Of a DNA stretch of 36,340 nucleotides, positions 25,495-34,226 are shown in pieces (within the stretch, counting starts at the first letter, position 1; every line of letters starts with the position of its first letter). The stretch covers positions 1-36,340 of the forward strand of contig JAKSBX010000118.1 in assembly GCA_022360905.1 (NCBI GenBank), written 5' to 3'. The notes below the pieces were generated by a model. The model saw only the letters and a program-made list of their open reading frames with translations, was not told the origin of the DNA and made no database searches. A program made the position numbers and the translations under genes. The DNA comes from Chromatiales bacterium. Its GTDB lineage: Bacteria > Pseudomonadota > Gammaproteobacteria > Chromatiales > Chromatiaceae.

Positions 25495-26781
25495 TCAATA
25501 GAACAGAAGTCCGAGTAAGCCGGCTCCGGGAATGATCCAGACTACTTCCAGCTTGAGCTTCAGCAGAGCGAACAGTGCTGCCGCAAAGATTGTTAGGGAA
25601 ATTAGATTCGGTTCCGCTGTTGAGGCCACCACATAGGCAGCAGCCATGATCATACCGATGACACCACAGCGGATACCCCGCATGGCAGCCTTGATCACCC
25701 GTGAGTCTTTAATCTTGTCCAGATAGCTTGTACAGATGAGCATTACCACCGCAGGGGGGGTGAAGATACCTATGGTACCTGCGACTGCACCCAGCAGGCC
25801 AGCCATCTTGTAGCCGATAAAGGCAGCGCTAATGAGAATTGGTCCCGGTGTCACCTGGCCCAGAGCGATACCGTCAATGAACTCTTTATGACTAACCCAA
25901 CCCTTGCCGTCAACCACGATCTCCTGGATCAGGGGAATGAATACAAAGCCCCCACCGAACAGTAACAGGCTCATACCTGCGAAGGTGATCAGGATCTTGC
26001 CAGCCATTATCAAGTCGGTACTGAAAAAGGGTGCTGCTGTAGTAACGATCGGCAACAGTGTGGAGCTGTAGAGACGTTTGCTACTTGTATTGTCGGTTTG
26101 GGGTTCAGACTTGGGCAAAGGTGTTTTTTGTTGGGGATCACGAAAAAGCAGGTAGCCTGCTGTTCCTGCGACTACGATGATACCCAGGGTGATGAAAAAG
26201 CCGCCAATCCCGATCAGCAGTGCACAGGCGATCACTGCGATTAGCATTTCCGGGACACCTTTCAGGGTCTTTCGCCCCATGTTCCATACTGTGGAGACGA
26301 TAATCGCCGAAACAGCAGGTATAAAGCCCTGGAAAAACCGGTTTACCGAGGGAATTTCACCCCAGGTGAAATAGCCATAACTTAGAATCAGGATCAACAG
26401 AAATGTTGGCAGGGTAACCGCGACGGTGGCTGTAAGCGCACCGACTATTCCGCGCAGCTTGTAGCCCACATAGGCCACAACGTTGAAAGCGATGGGACCA
26501 GGGAGAATGGTAGCCAGTGAAATCCCGTCAAGCATCTCCTCATGGGAGAGCAGCCGGCGCCGTTCGACCACGTAGTTCTGCACGACTGAGATCAGTGCCA
26601 TGAAACCGCCAAAAGCCGTGGAACCAATCTTAAGAAAGGTCCAGAAGAGCGAGTAGAGGTTGGTATTTTCTACGGACTCTGTATCCGTTGTAGAACTATC
26701 CTGCATGCCTTTCGCGATATCCTCTGCCTGTTTATGCACTAGGAAGGGGGGTTCTCGCTGCATTTCCCTTTGCCTGTTCAC
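25495..26781 (-). CDS. Chromate-type (CHR/ChrA) transporter, two-domain
   Basis: The 428-residue protein has two CHR domains. The first has FLKIGSTAFGGFMALISVVQ and ATILPGPIAFNVVAYVGYK; the second has FAGMSLLLFGGGFVFIPLIQ and GQVTPGPILISAAFIGYK. The FGG and PGP motifs in each half mark the family, which in characterised members exports chromate, sometimes with sulfate as counter-ion. About 40 polar residues precede the first domain; the reading frame opens at a GTG (26781), and ATGs at codons 7 and 27 are alternatives. The start choice is uncertain. Its link to the neighbouring sulfotransferase might suggest an anion role related to sulfate, but that is speculative. No chrB-type regulator was seen nearby. 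Confidence 0.9.
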   Translation of the reverse strand: MNRQREMQREPPFLVHKQAEDIAKGMQDSSTTDTESVENTNLYSLFWTFLKIGSTAFGGFMALISVVQNYVVERRRLLSHEEMLDGISLATILPGPIAFNVVAYVGYKLRGIVGALTATVAVTLPTFLLILILSYGYFTWGEIPSVNRFFQGFIPAVSAIIVSTVWNMGRKTLKGVPEMLIAVIACALLIGIGGFFITLGIIVVAGTAGYLLFRDPQQKTPLPKSEPQTDNTSSKRLYSSTLLPIVTTAAPFFSTDLIMAGKILITFAGMSLLLFGGGFVFIPLIQEIVVDGKGWVSHKEFIDGIALGQVTPGPILISAAFIGYKMAGLLGAVAGTIGIFTPPAVVMLICTSYLDKIKDSRVIKAAMRGIRCGVIGMIMAAAYVVASTAEPNLISLTIFAAALFALLKLKLEVVWIIPGAGLLGLLFY

Positions 26782-27342
26782 CTCAGGTGGTGCAGCTTAT
26801 AGCCTTGTCCCTAAGCGGTGTTTGATTACCTGATCTAATGCACTCTCTCTTACTAATGTGAGATATCAGCGTGACACTAGCTACTACAGAATTCTAGCTC
26901 ATTCGGGTAGTTGTTGGAAATAACAAGCTTCTTATTTTTCATCTGTATCTTGCAGCGTTTAAGCTCAGACTTGAAATGTTACCGCTATATTTTACCTCAC
27001 ACTATTTGAACGACATATATTTGATTGCCGGGTTAGGTCCTGTTGACTCTAATCCAATGCGCCCTATTGCGCCTGAAATCATAGCCAGCACAAAACTTAC
27101 CACATCTGAAATGATGTGAGGCCTTCGGTAGTACAGCTTTTCTTTTAGTTATGCAGATTAAGCGCCCTGTAATTAGTGATAGGTTCGATCATCTTCATTT
27201 TAATCTGTTTTACGCGTTTACATCTAAGCTCAGCTGCCACCCTTTAAACCCAGGACAAATACCTGCGGCAGGTCTAATTTCTATAATTACTTTTGTCGTA
27301 CTTGAAACCTGCCACTCGGCAAAAAATTTATTCTGCCGGTGT
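26782..27342. other. AT-rich gap with a small hairpin, no supported gene
   Basis: No frame here looks coding; the longest readings lack any family features. A 6-bp hairpin (CACATC, loop TGAAAT, GATGTG) lies at 27101-27118. The upstream part likely contains the transporter's promoter. Confidence 0.45.
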
Positions 27343-27939
27343 TCAAATATCGGTGATTCCTCGCGATTTGAGTTGGTTCACAATGGTGCTATCACTGCGG
27401 TTTTTTGAAGTCGCGGCTTTCATAAAAATAACCACACCGTCTATATCCCTTATTACACCTTTTAGGCGTTCATTATCTTCATGGGCCTTGCTAATGGACT
27501 CGAACGCCAAGTTCATCAAGTTTTCGTCGTGCCGCGCAATGCCAATCGCATAGGCGAGATAGCAGGCTAGGGCTGGATGCCTTGTGTCTATACGTTTTGC
27601 ATACCTGCGCCATGCCTCGACCCAGCGTTTCCACTCCATCGGCGAAAGCTTTCGTCCATCTAGATGAAGGAAAAGCGTCACACTGACAAGGTCATCCTTC
27701 CAGTTCCAGTCAGAGACTTTCTCTTTTAGGCGAATTCGATTGACGGCACGTTCGTGAAACGTCAAACAATGATCGCACTGGTAGTAGCATGCGAGGACGT
27801 AGGCAATGTACTCCCGTTCCAACATCGTTGTCTCAAACGCCGGGGTCTCGTCCGGTATCCCTATAAATACGATTTGGTGCAGCTCACTTAGAACGTCTTT
27901 GAATGTCCAACCCAATAGGGGTGTTTTGGTCTTGACCAT
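27343..27939 (-). CDS. AhpD-like / carboxymuconolactone decarboxylase family protein
   Basis: The 198-residue all-helical protein carries the AhpD-type active-site pattern CYYQCDHCLTFHERAV (residues about 51-66), with CxxC and His spaced as in thiol peroxidase members. The rest (DLVSVTLFLHLDGRKLS, ACYLAYAIGIARHDENLMNL) is consistent with a two-unit helical fold of the family. Such proteins reduce peroxides via the CxxC pair, or act on lactones when the cysteines are missing; the cysteines are here, which favours a redox role. It stands alone with no obvious partner and is flanked by an IS91 scrap on its upstream side. No ribosome site stands out before the ATG at 27939. The assignment rests chiefly on the motif. 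Confidence 0.65.
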   Translation of the reverse strand: MVKTKTPLLGWTFKDVLSELHQIVFIGIPDETPAFETTMLEREYIAYVLACYYQCDHCLTFHERAVNRIRLKEKVSDWNWKDDLVSVTLFLHLDGRKLSPMEWKRWVEAWRRYAKRIDTRHPALACYLAYAIGIARHDENLMNLAFESISKAHEDNERLKGVIRDIDGVVIFMKAATSKNRSDSTIVNQLKSRGITDI

Positions 27940-28041
27940 GTATCAATACCCTCACAGTCGATTGAATCAGGATAGGTTCCGTACAGCAGACCTTATCTTG
28001 GGAGCGATGTAAAGAGAATAACGAAGGATAAACCTCCTTTT
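27940..28041. other. Gap between AhpD-like gene and IS91 scrap
   Basis: No gene recognised. Together with 28131-28392 this 450-base interval holds only the transposase scrap described next and AT-rich sequence. Confidence 0.4.
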
Positions 28042-28130
28042 TCACAAGGGTCTTCGATACGGGCGATGAGTTTGACGGAACCGCCGCACGCCGTACAGGT
28101 CTCGATGTCAATGTTGAATGCACGTTTCAA
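28042..28130 (-). mobile_element. IS91-family transposase C-terminal scrap (copy 1)
   Basis: The frame reads LKRAFNIDIETCTACGG, then SVKLIARIEDPCEKGG. This is the zinc-ribbon-like C-terminal signature of IS91-type (Y2) transposases (LKR-x-F-x-IDIE-x-C-x-x-CGG ... IEDP). Only about 30 codons remain, with stops in this frame just upstream. It marks the left border of the AT-rich block. Bases 28131-28392 show no gene. Confidence 0.72.
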
Positions 28131-28392
28131 GTGCTACGCGTTACACGTAGCCAGGCGCTGCCCTGCTCCGCCAAATGGATGGAGAACACCGGGTAATACT
28201 CGTCGACGATTTGATAATGAAACAAACTCTTGCCTTTTGTCGTAACCTGTCTTTTAGAGTCAATACTCTAATGATGGAGTTGGATATGCATATTAATAGC
28301 ACAGAACCAGTTCAAGCGGTCTGCTACAAAAGCTTATACAGTGAATATAGGACTTAATTTTGTTGTTGTACTTACTTTTATAAGAGAACAAT

Positions 28393-29448
28393 TCAGTAGG
28401 TATATATCTGAGGAAGATGCCAATAATTCCTATTATGAAATCGTCGCACTCGCCTTAAGTAATCAGATACTTTATAAGGATTAATGGTGATGTTATTGGA
28501 TATTGTACTGCTATCTTGCTCCACAGATCTTGGGTATTCTAGATACTCTAATAATTCCCCGAATGTTCGGGGTGTGTCAGGGTTTACATCAACACTTTTT
28601 TTTAATTTGATTTTATTTAAGTACTTTAGATCGCGCTTGGAGAGTTTTTCTTTATATCTGCCAATTGACTTTGTAGAAATTGGGTCTGAGGGTATCTGGT
28701 TCCAGGCTTTAGGTTCACTTCGTTGTGTCCACTCCTCATGATACAATCCTGGCACTTGTTTATTAGAATCGATTAGATCATTTGCAGTTTTTGATACATT
28801 GAGATAGGAAAACAATTCATTTAACACGCTGCCAGGATTCGAAACAAATTCCTCATAGCGAAGCTCCATATAATTTGGACTGTTACGAGCCTCCAAACCT
28901 TGTACTGTATCATAAAGCCATCGAGTTCCGGCGCCGAATAGATTCCAACCTCTCTTCATCAAAGAGGACACGACATCGCGCCCATCACGCACCATATGCA
29001 CGAGTTTCACTTCATTTAACACTTTTCCAGCAGCGTTTAAGCAATATGCGTTTGTTGGTGATTTCTCAAAAAATATTTCACATTTAAAATGGTCAAGCAA
29101 ATGGTCTCTCAATAAGCAGGTAAACTCAATTGAACTTGAACTTTGAGAGACCCAGTCATGTATTAGTTCATGAGTTATTCCATAATAATCCTGAAACGTC
29201 ATAAATACAGGAACATCGACATAGCCTGATGGTTTTGCTATACCGCCTTGCAAATTAGCTAATTCCTTCTTAAATGAATCAAAATCATACAATTCATGAT
29301 GATTAAAACAGTTGAACTCAGGACCGGATCCTATTTTTTCATGTTTACTAACAATATGAGCCAATAGTGTTGTTCCGCTGCTGCCACAACCACCTACGAT
29401 GCACAAATTTGATAGATTATGAGGTTTTTCATGACTTGATTTGTTCAT
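28393..29448 (-). CDS. Sulfotransferase family protein (second copy type)
   Basis: This 351-residue protein has the PAPS-binding elements VGGCGSSGTTLLAHIVSKHE (about 18-37) and VKLVHMVRDGRDVVSSLM (about 148-165), followed by LRYEEFVSNPGSVLNELFSYL, as in sulfotransferases modifying glycans or other small acceptors. It is unrelated in detail to the sulfotransferase at 24347. Base composition is much more AT-rich than the flanks, which suggests acquisition. Downstream of it lies an IS91 scrap, and upstream is a long AT-rich gap and a divergent flippase gene. It was probably once part of a polysaccharide cluster. Ribosome site not clear in the AT-rich leader. Confidence 0.85.
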   Translation of the reverse strand: MNKSSHEKPHNLSNLCIVGGCGSSGTTLLAHIVSKHEKIGSGPEFNCFNHHELYDFDSFKKELANLQGGIAKPSGYVDVPVFMTFQDYYGITHELIHDWVSQSSSSIEFTCLLRDHLLDHFKCEIFFEKSPTNAYCLNAAGKVLNEVKLVHMVRDGRDVVSSLMKRGWNLFGAGTRWLYDTVQGLEARNSPNYMELRYEEFVSNPGSVLNELFSYLNVSKTANDLIDSNKQVPGLYHEEWTQRSEPKAWNQIPSDPISTKSIGRYKEKLSKRDLKYLNKIKLKKSVDVNPDTPRTFGELLEYLEYPRSVEQDSSTISNNITINPYKVSDYLRRVRRFHNRNYWHLPQIYTY

Positions 29449-30185
29449 GTCTCTTTATTTAATAAAAAAATATCAAATAGTAACAAGCAGATACAGGGTA
29501 TTTATATTGTTAAATATTAACTTTAGCTTTATTAATTTTACTATATTCAATTTCTGGATAACACTCTAAATAGAGCAAATTATTATGTAGACCACGAGTT
29601 GTCAGGGTGATTTGGGAAGAGCATGTGGCTCATGAAATAATTTCATTCCTACATATCACACTTTACGCTGAGATTGTCACGGCAGACACTAAGACAATTT
29701 AACACTTGAGCTAAGGATGTAACAGTAGAAGAAAAGATTGCTGAACAAGCTCTTAACAACCTAGGGAGGTTATCGGTTGGCGGAGCATTTAACCATGACT
29801 GCCAATAAAAATGGCTATACTCAGAGTCTTTGCGTACTTGGTTCATATGCAAAACCTGGTCTGTTTTTAATAACAGCCATAAGGACATATAAAAAAGTAA
29901 TCCAGTTAATGGATTGATGCATGTGATAGTTTAGGTGCAATTTGTTGCTGGGTTTGTAGAGTGAAATATTATTAAGGCATATTTAAAGCTATGAAATTCA
30001 GGAACTAATTACAGAGTATTTTAAAGAAAACGGCATAGCTCAGATAAAAAGTGTACTATAAGAAACATACTACCTCAGCCCCATCATTATTTATTGAAAT
30101 TGGAAATATAAACACAACAACTTTTAACAACAATATTTGATAACTATCAACTTTTTTAAATGCAAAATATATTCATTGTCAATCT
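29449..30185. other. AT-rich gap of 737 bases with one dubious minus-strand frame
   Basis: A 79-codon minus-strand frame at 29649-29888 (starts MSLWLLLKTDQVLHMNQ) shows no family features; it could be a remnant, but support is too weak to call a gene. The rest is AT-rich, likely promoters of the divergent sulfotransferase and flippase genes. A glycan-cluster segment may have been lost here. Confidence 0.4.
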
Positions 30186-31670
30186 ATGAGCAAGTTTTCA
30201 GTAATCGTATCATCGGTAATCAGAAAATTATCGAATTTTGCATTTGCAGAAGATGGATCCATTAAGGCAAAAGTCCTACGATCAGGTATTTGGGTTGGCG
30301 CAAGTAAGGTTTTTTTAACGCTATTAAGCCTTGTACGCTCTGTCGTATTGGCACGATTACTCTCTCCTGAAGCCTTTGGTTTAATGGGTCTTGCTGGCAT
30401 AGCAATACGAGCAATAGAAACTTTTACACGCCCCGGCATAAGCCAAGCATTGATTCAAAGGCAGGATGAGTTTGAGAATGCTAAAGACACAGCATTTACT
30501 CTATTGTTATTACGCGGATTTCTGTTGGCTCTCCTCGTCGCATCCGTAGCTCCTTTTATTTCAAGTTATTATGAAAACGACACCCTTGAGAGCATGCTAC
30601 AAGTATTAGGGATAGTATTCATTATCGATGGACTGACAAATATTAATACTATTAATAAGATGAAGGAGCTAAATTTCAGACGTATCTCATATATCGATCA
30701 ACTGACTGAATTTCTGTCTACAATTATTGTGATTTTTACCGCCTACATAATGAGGAGCGTGTGGGCCCTAGTCATCGGGCAACTAGTATCATCAAGTCTC
30801 AAGGTTTTGCTATCTTATTATCTAATAGAGGGCAAACCAAAAATCAGTTTTAACTGGAAAGTAGCAAAAGAGCTGCTCTCTTATGGGAAATTCATAACCG
30901 CATCATCAATAGTAATCTTTGTGGCTACCGAAATTGATACTGCGGTTATAGGTAAAATAATGGGTACAGAAAAACTGGGATATTATGTTCTTGCATTCAC
31001 TTTTGCTGATTTAGCAACCTCAAGTATCTCTAAACTCATATCCAGCATCATGTTACCCGCTTATAGCAAACTACAATCAGACAAAGTGGCATTAAAAAAT
31101 GCATATCTGACGACACTGAAATTTGTATGTTTGATTACCTTACCTGTCATGGTAGGCGTTGTATTAACCGCTGACTTAATAATAAATACTGTTTTTGGTG
31201 AGAAATGGTTTCTATCAGTAGCTCCCCTTCAGATTCTTATAGTATTTGGATTTATCAGATCATTGACCTCAATAAATGGATATCTATTTGAAGGGATCGG
31301 TAAACCAAAAATTGCCTTTAAAATAAGTCTTCTAAGGTTAGCAATACTGATACCGCTCATCGTACCAATAACAAAATCTCATGGATTAGATGGTGTTGCA
31401 CTATTGATCACAGTAGCTATTGCCGTGCAATGGATTATCAGCCTATTTGTCTTGAAAAAGCACATTTATACATCATTGAAAGATATAGCTGCAGCCATTT
31501 ATCCGGCATTTTGGAGATCAATGTTAATGGGATCATTAGTGGTGCTTGCTACACAATATTTCGATGAAATCCATCTTCTTGACATGATAATTGTAGTATC
31601 TATTGGTGTAGCGTCCTATGGTTTGTTGTCTGCACAGTTGTTACTAAAAATAAGCAATCTCAGGCAATAG
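30186..31670 (+). CDS. Oligosaccharide flippase, Wzx/PST-type (MOP superfamily)
   Basis: The 494-residue protein has about 12-14 hydrophobic helices. Hallmarks of the polysaccharide-transport branch are SGIWVGASKVFLTLLSLVRS followed by VVLARLLSPEAFGLMGL, then GISQALIQRQ and LSYGKFITASSIVIF. It moves lipid-linked glycan units across the inner membrane. It has the same AT-rich character as the neighbouring sulfotransferase, but no glycosyltransferase genes remain around it. The gene is therefore likely an orphan relic of an O-antigen or capsule cluster. An IS91 fragment lies 155 bases after its stop. The open reading frame is uninterrupted, so the protein may still be made. Confidence 0.93.
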   Translation: MSKFSVIVSSVIRKLSNFAFAEDGSIKAKVLRSGIWVGASKVFLTLLSLVRSVVLARLLSPEAFGLMGLAGIAIRAIETFTRPGISQALIQRQDEFENAKDTAFTLLLLRGFLLALLVASVAPFISSYYENDTLESMLQVLGIVFIIDGLTNINTINKMKELNFRRISYIDQLTEFLSTIIVIFTAYIMRSVWALVIGQLVSSSLKVLLSYYLIEGKPKISFNWKVAKELLSYGKFITASSIVIFVATEIDTAVIGKIMGTEKLGYYVLAFTFADLATSSISKLISSIMLPAYSKLQSDKVALKNAYLTTLKFVCLITLPVMVGVVLTADLIINTVFGEKWFLSVAPLQILIVFGFIRSLTSINGYLFEGIGKPKIAFKISLLRLAILIPLIVPITKSHGLDGVALLITVAIAVQWIISLFVLKKHIYTSLKDIAAAIYPAFWRSMLMGSLVVLATQYFDEIHLLDMIIVVSIGVASYGLLSAQLLLKISNLRQ

Positions 31671-31825
31671 TTACTTACAAAACACTGTATGATTCAGGTG
31701 ATATAAGGGGACTCTCTCTTGATACTTCGCATCAATTTACACTGTCGAATTGGCGATCTGCTGAAGGTTAACACTGACAGGCGCAAGGCGGAGTCGCTTA
31801 TCAGCCGACTGGCAGAAGTCCGATG

Positions 31826-32048
31826 GTGGGCCATGAAATCCATCGACTCGAAGATCACATGCGTGGCGCCGTCCCGGTACGGCGTCTTGAGCTGGTAGCG
31901 CACGTTGCCATTCTTCGTGAGTGACAGCCGCTTCTCGGATACCGCCGGGCGGCTGATGTAGCGGCACAACCGCTCGAACTTCTGGCGTTCATCGGCCCTG
32001 GCCACCACACCGGCATGCAGGGAGAACCCGGCTACCTTACCTACCCTG
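31826..32048 (-). mobile_element. IS91-family transposase internal fragment (copy 2)
   Basis: The frame reads VGKVAGFSLHAGVVARADER, then LCRYISRPAVSEKRLSL, RYQLKTPYRDGATHVIF and ESMDFMAH. This is the conserved catalytic-core C-terminal part of IS91-type transposases. The frame stays open to 31694 but loses family likeness after FMAH; related sequence appears in other frames to about 31740. GC-rich compared with the adjacent flippase gene. It begins at the stop codon of the frameshifted gene upstream. Confidence 0.85.
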
Positions 32049-32367
32049 TCATTGAAGCTTTTGATTTCTACATTGTGCGATGTAGGTTTTACAGAGTTCT
32101 AAGATTTCTGCGTCTTCAGTGATGAATACGATGGTGGTATTTGGAAGTATTGAAGAGGCTAATTTGTCGCCGGTCACTGCAACGCCAGTCTCTCTCAGTC
32201 ATGTTCATCTCTGTGACTTCTGAAAAGTCCCATATGATGAATTCTATGTCGTTGATATCCGGTTGTGAATAAAGCTCAACTGTCGCGTCATTGTTGTCCT
32301 TGGGGTTAAATGTACCGCTAAACCGAACATCAATCAGGGTGTCCTCCTTAATGACTGAGTAGGGCAT
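32049..32367 (-). pseudogene. Small STAS-like protein gene with a frameshift
   Basis: The first frame (32367 to about 32185) reads MPYSVIKEDTLIDVRFSGTF through IIWDFSEVTEMNMTERD and then degenerates to WRCSDRRQ. A second frame picks up exactly there: GVAVTGDKLASSILPNTTIV, FITEDAEILELCKTYIAQ and a TGA at 32051-32049. Joined, they give one coherent protein of about 104 residues with alternating strands and helices resembling STAS-like or SpoIIAA-like regulators, though that fold call is tentative. One base added or lost near 32185-32190 explains the break. It is downstream of the HD-GYP gene on the same strand and abuts the IS91 fragment. It could be a sequencing error, but the IS debris nearby favours true decay. 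Confidence 0.7.
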
Positions 32368-32459
32368 GTGTCATTCCTGAAAAGTAATCTCGGTTGGATG
32401 AAAAAAACTATTTTCGAATAAATGGAGCTGATCCCTATTGTTTCGGTGTGTTAGCAAGT

Positions 32460-33266
32460 TCACCCCTCTTCTTTTATCTGATCATAGTTTTCTTTAAATA
32501 TTTTCACCAGCGCAGGGTCAAAATGTTGCCCCGCCCTTTCAGCAATATGCTCTAACACCATCTCCTCTCTCCATGCAGCCTTGTAGACCCTGGCATGACT
32601 AAGCGCGTCCCAGACATCGATGATGGCAAAGATTCTCGCTGGTAGGGGAATCTCTTCGGCTTTAATGGCGCGCGGATACCCACTCCCGTCCCACTTCTCA
32701 TGGTGGCAGTAGGGGATATCGAGACTGTTCTGCAAAAACTTGATCTTAGACAGAAGGTCATGTGCGATGATCGGATGCAGTTTGATTTGATCCCATTCTT
32801 CTTCATTGAGCTTGCCGGGCTTGATTAAAATAGCATCCGGGATGCCAATCTTTCCTACATCATGAAGCATTGCTCCTCGCTCAATATTCTTAAGTTCCTT
32901 TTCATCAGTGATGCCGGCTAGTTTTGCAAACCGAACTGTCATTGCTGTGACGCGTTCAGTATGGTTTTTAGTCTCCTTGTGACGAAGATCCATTACCTGC
33001 ACCCATCCGTGCATTGTCTGCTCATAACTTTCAACGACTTCCCTGTTCGCACGTGTTAAGTCATTAAATGACCGATTGATCAAATAGAACAGGATCACCC
33101 CTGTGATCGCAATAAAAAACCAGCCTTTAATGTTTTGCGCGGCAGTTATGGCTTCAGCAGAACTGAAGAGTGTTCCAATCACCATGTCCGAAAAATAGAT
33201 CCATAGTGAACCGGCTATGACATAGATAATGACAATTTTGATTTGCGGTAATGGCTTAATTTGCAT
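32460..33266 (-). CDS. HD-GYP domain c-di-GMP phosphodiesterase, membrane-anchored
   Basis: The 268-residue protein has two N-terminal membrane helices (about 8-32 and 47-64) with only a short loop between, then an HD-GYP domain (about 80-265). The metal site has His102 (ETKNHTERV), the HD pair at 135-136 in AMLHDVGKIGIPD, and later HHEKWDGSGYPRAIKAEEIP with GYP at 196-198. This family degrades c-di-GMP to GMP or pGpG. The lack of a sizeable sensor implies signals come through the membrane segment or partner proteins. A frameshifted small STAS-like gene follows 92 bases downstream and may have been its partner. An IS91 fragment lies upstream. Confidence 0.93.
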   Translation of the reverse strand: MQIKPLPQIKIVIIYVIAGSLWIYFSDMVIGTLFSSAEAITAAQNIKGWFFIAITGVILFYLINRSFNDLTRANREVVESYEQTMHGWVQVMDLRHKETKNHTERVTAMTVRFAKLAGITDEKELKNIERGAMLHDVGKIGIPDAILIKPGKLNEEEWDQIKLHPIIAHDLLSKIKFLQNSLDIPYCHHEKWDGSGYPRAIKAEEIPLPARIFAIIDVWDALSHARVYKAAWREEMVLEHIAERAGQHFDPALVKIFKENYDQIKEEG

Positions 33267-33369
33267 AATTCTTATCAGGTAACAGCAGATTATGTGGGCC
33301 GTACATAAAATGAGTCATGCTGCCGGCACCTACAATTGTAATACTCCAGCATAGGTTTTTGGTATCTGT

Positions 33370-33741
33370 CTAAGTAAGATAGCCTGGAGCTAACGGGCCG
33401 GGAAGAAAAAACAGAACCCTGCCGGAGTGGGCTGCCATATTTGTCCTTAGGTTATCAGAAGTTTGCACCAAAGCTAAATTCTTAAGAAGTGCGTTCCTGT
33501 ACGGTAAGCTGTAACCTTTTGAATTGAACCTCTGGCTTTCGGCCTCGTCAGTCAAACAGCCCCACTGCGGTCTGACCGGCGGCACCCGGCTTTCGGGTAG
33601 CGCCCCGGGCTCACTGACTTGGGCTTTGTGCCTCAGGTGATCGAGAATCTGCTTGATCACCTCCGGGTCTTCGATGCACGCAATCACCTTCATGGCGCCG
33701 CCGCCGGCACTGCAGGTCTCAAATATTCTCTCCCCGTGCAT
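33370..33741 (-). mobile_element. IS91-family transposase C-terminal fragment (copy 3)
   Basis: Near its upstream end the frame reads IFETCSAGGGAMKVIACIED and PEVIKQILDHL. This is the same C-terminal signature as the copy at 28042, but with a Gly replacing one zinc-ribbon cysteine. It is followed by LPESRVPPVRPQWG, a typical tail. Downstream of about 33530 likeness to the family ends. The transposase parts upstream of it are missing. Its orientation matches the other two copies, but its order (C-terminal piece upstream of the internal piece at 31.8-32.0 kb) shows these are separate insertions or rearranged. Confidence 0.78.
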
Positions 33742-33747
33742 GGCGAC

Positions 33748-33867
33748 TTACACAAGACGGCTTACAGAAGACACCTGTCCTAATGACGCCGTAGAAAAAC
33801 AACCATCATAGGATTTGTCACGCGCCTCAATCGCTCTATGCATTACGCCTTCTGTCAGTATTGTCAT
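33748..33867 (-). pseudogene. Possible N-terminal stub of an Ada-type methyltransferase gene
   Basis: After a good ribosome site (GAGGAGC) an ATG opens MTILTEGVMHRAIEARDKSYDG followed by CF and then unrelated residues to a TAA. The run M-x-x-A-x-x-x-RD-x-x-YDG-x-F matches the start of Ada (O6-methylguanine-DNA methyltransferase/AraC-type regulator), which continues with a TTG-x-CRP motif. Here the match ends abruptly, just before the IS91 fragment. An AlkA-like repair gene lies 360 bases away. The stub is short, so the call is tentative. Confidence 0.45.
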
Positions 33868-34050
33868 GCCATCGCTCCTCATGACCTTTCTGTTTTCCAA
33901 TTAGAGCTCAGCAAACCGGTTTCATCCATCCGATTCTTGTCGTTGAATCCGGATCTTCTTGGCACTGAGAGAATTCCGGCTGTTACTCAATGAAGATATC
34001 ACTAAGATTTCCGGGGCTTATTTGTTTTCTTGTGGGCGTCTAAACTGGTT

Positions 34051-34113
34051 TGGTGGGGCAGGGCCCCACCCTACACGCTGTCCCACTTGGTAGGGTGGCG
34101 CCCTGCCCCACCA
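34051..34113. repeat. GC-rich palindromic REP-like element
   Basis: Two 24-base arms (34051-34074 and 34090-34113) are complementary with one mismatch and enclose a 15-base loop. Each arm has the TGGTGGGGCAGGG core. Elements with this core are dispersed in some gammaproteobacterial genomes, as far as I recall. It sits in the gene-free interval 33868-34226, of which the remainder shows no feature beyond the leader of the glycosylase gene. Confidence 0.8.
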
Positions 34114-34226
34114 TTACTATATGTAAAACCGGATTGACCCTCACACCACCACATGATGTTCTCGTAGGAATATGCCATTCTACTCAGAGAAAATTTTGAT
34201 AGATCCCCATCTACCACAGCTAAAGT

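Noticed and set aside
29649..29888. 79-codon minus-strand frame in the AT-rich gap
   Set aside because: No ribosome site or domain features; possible remnant only.
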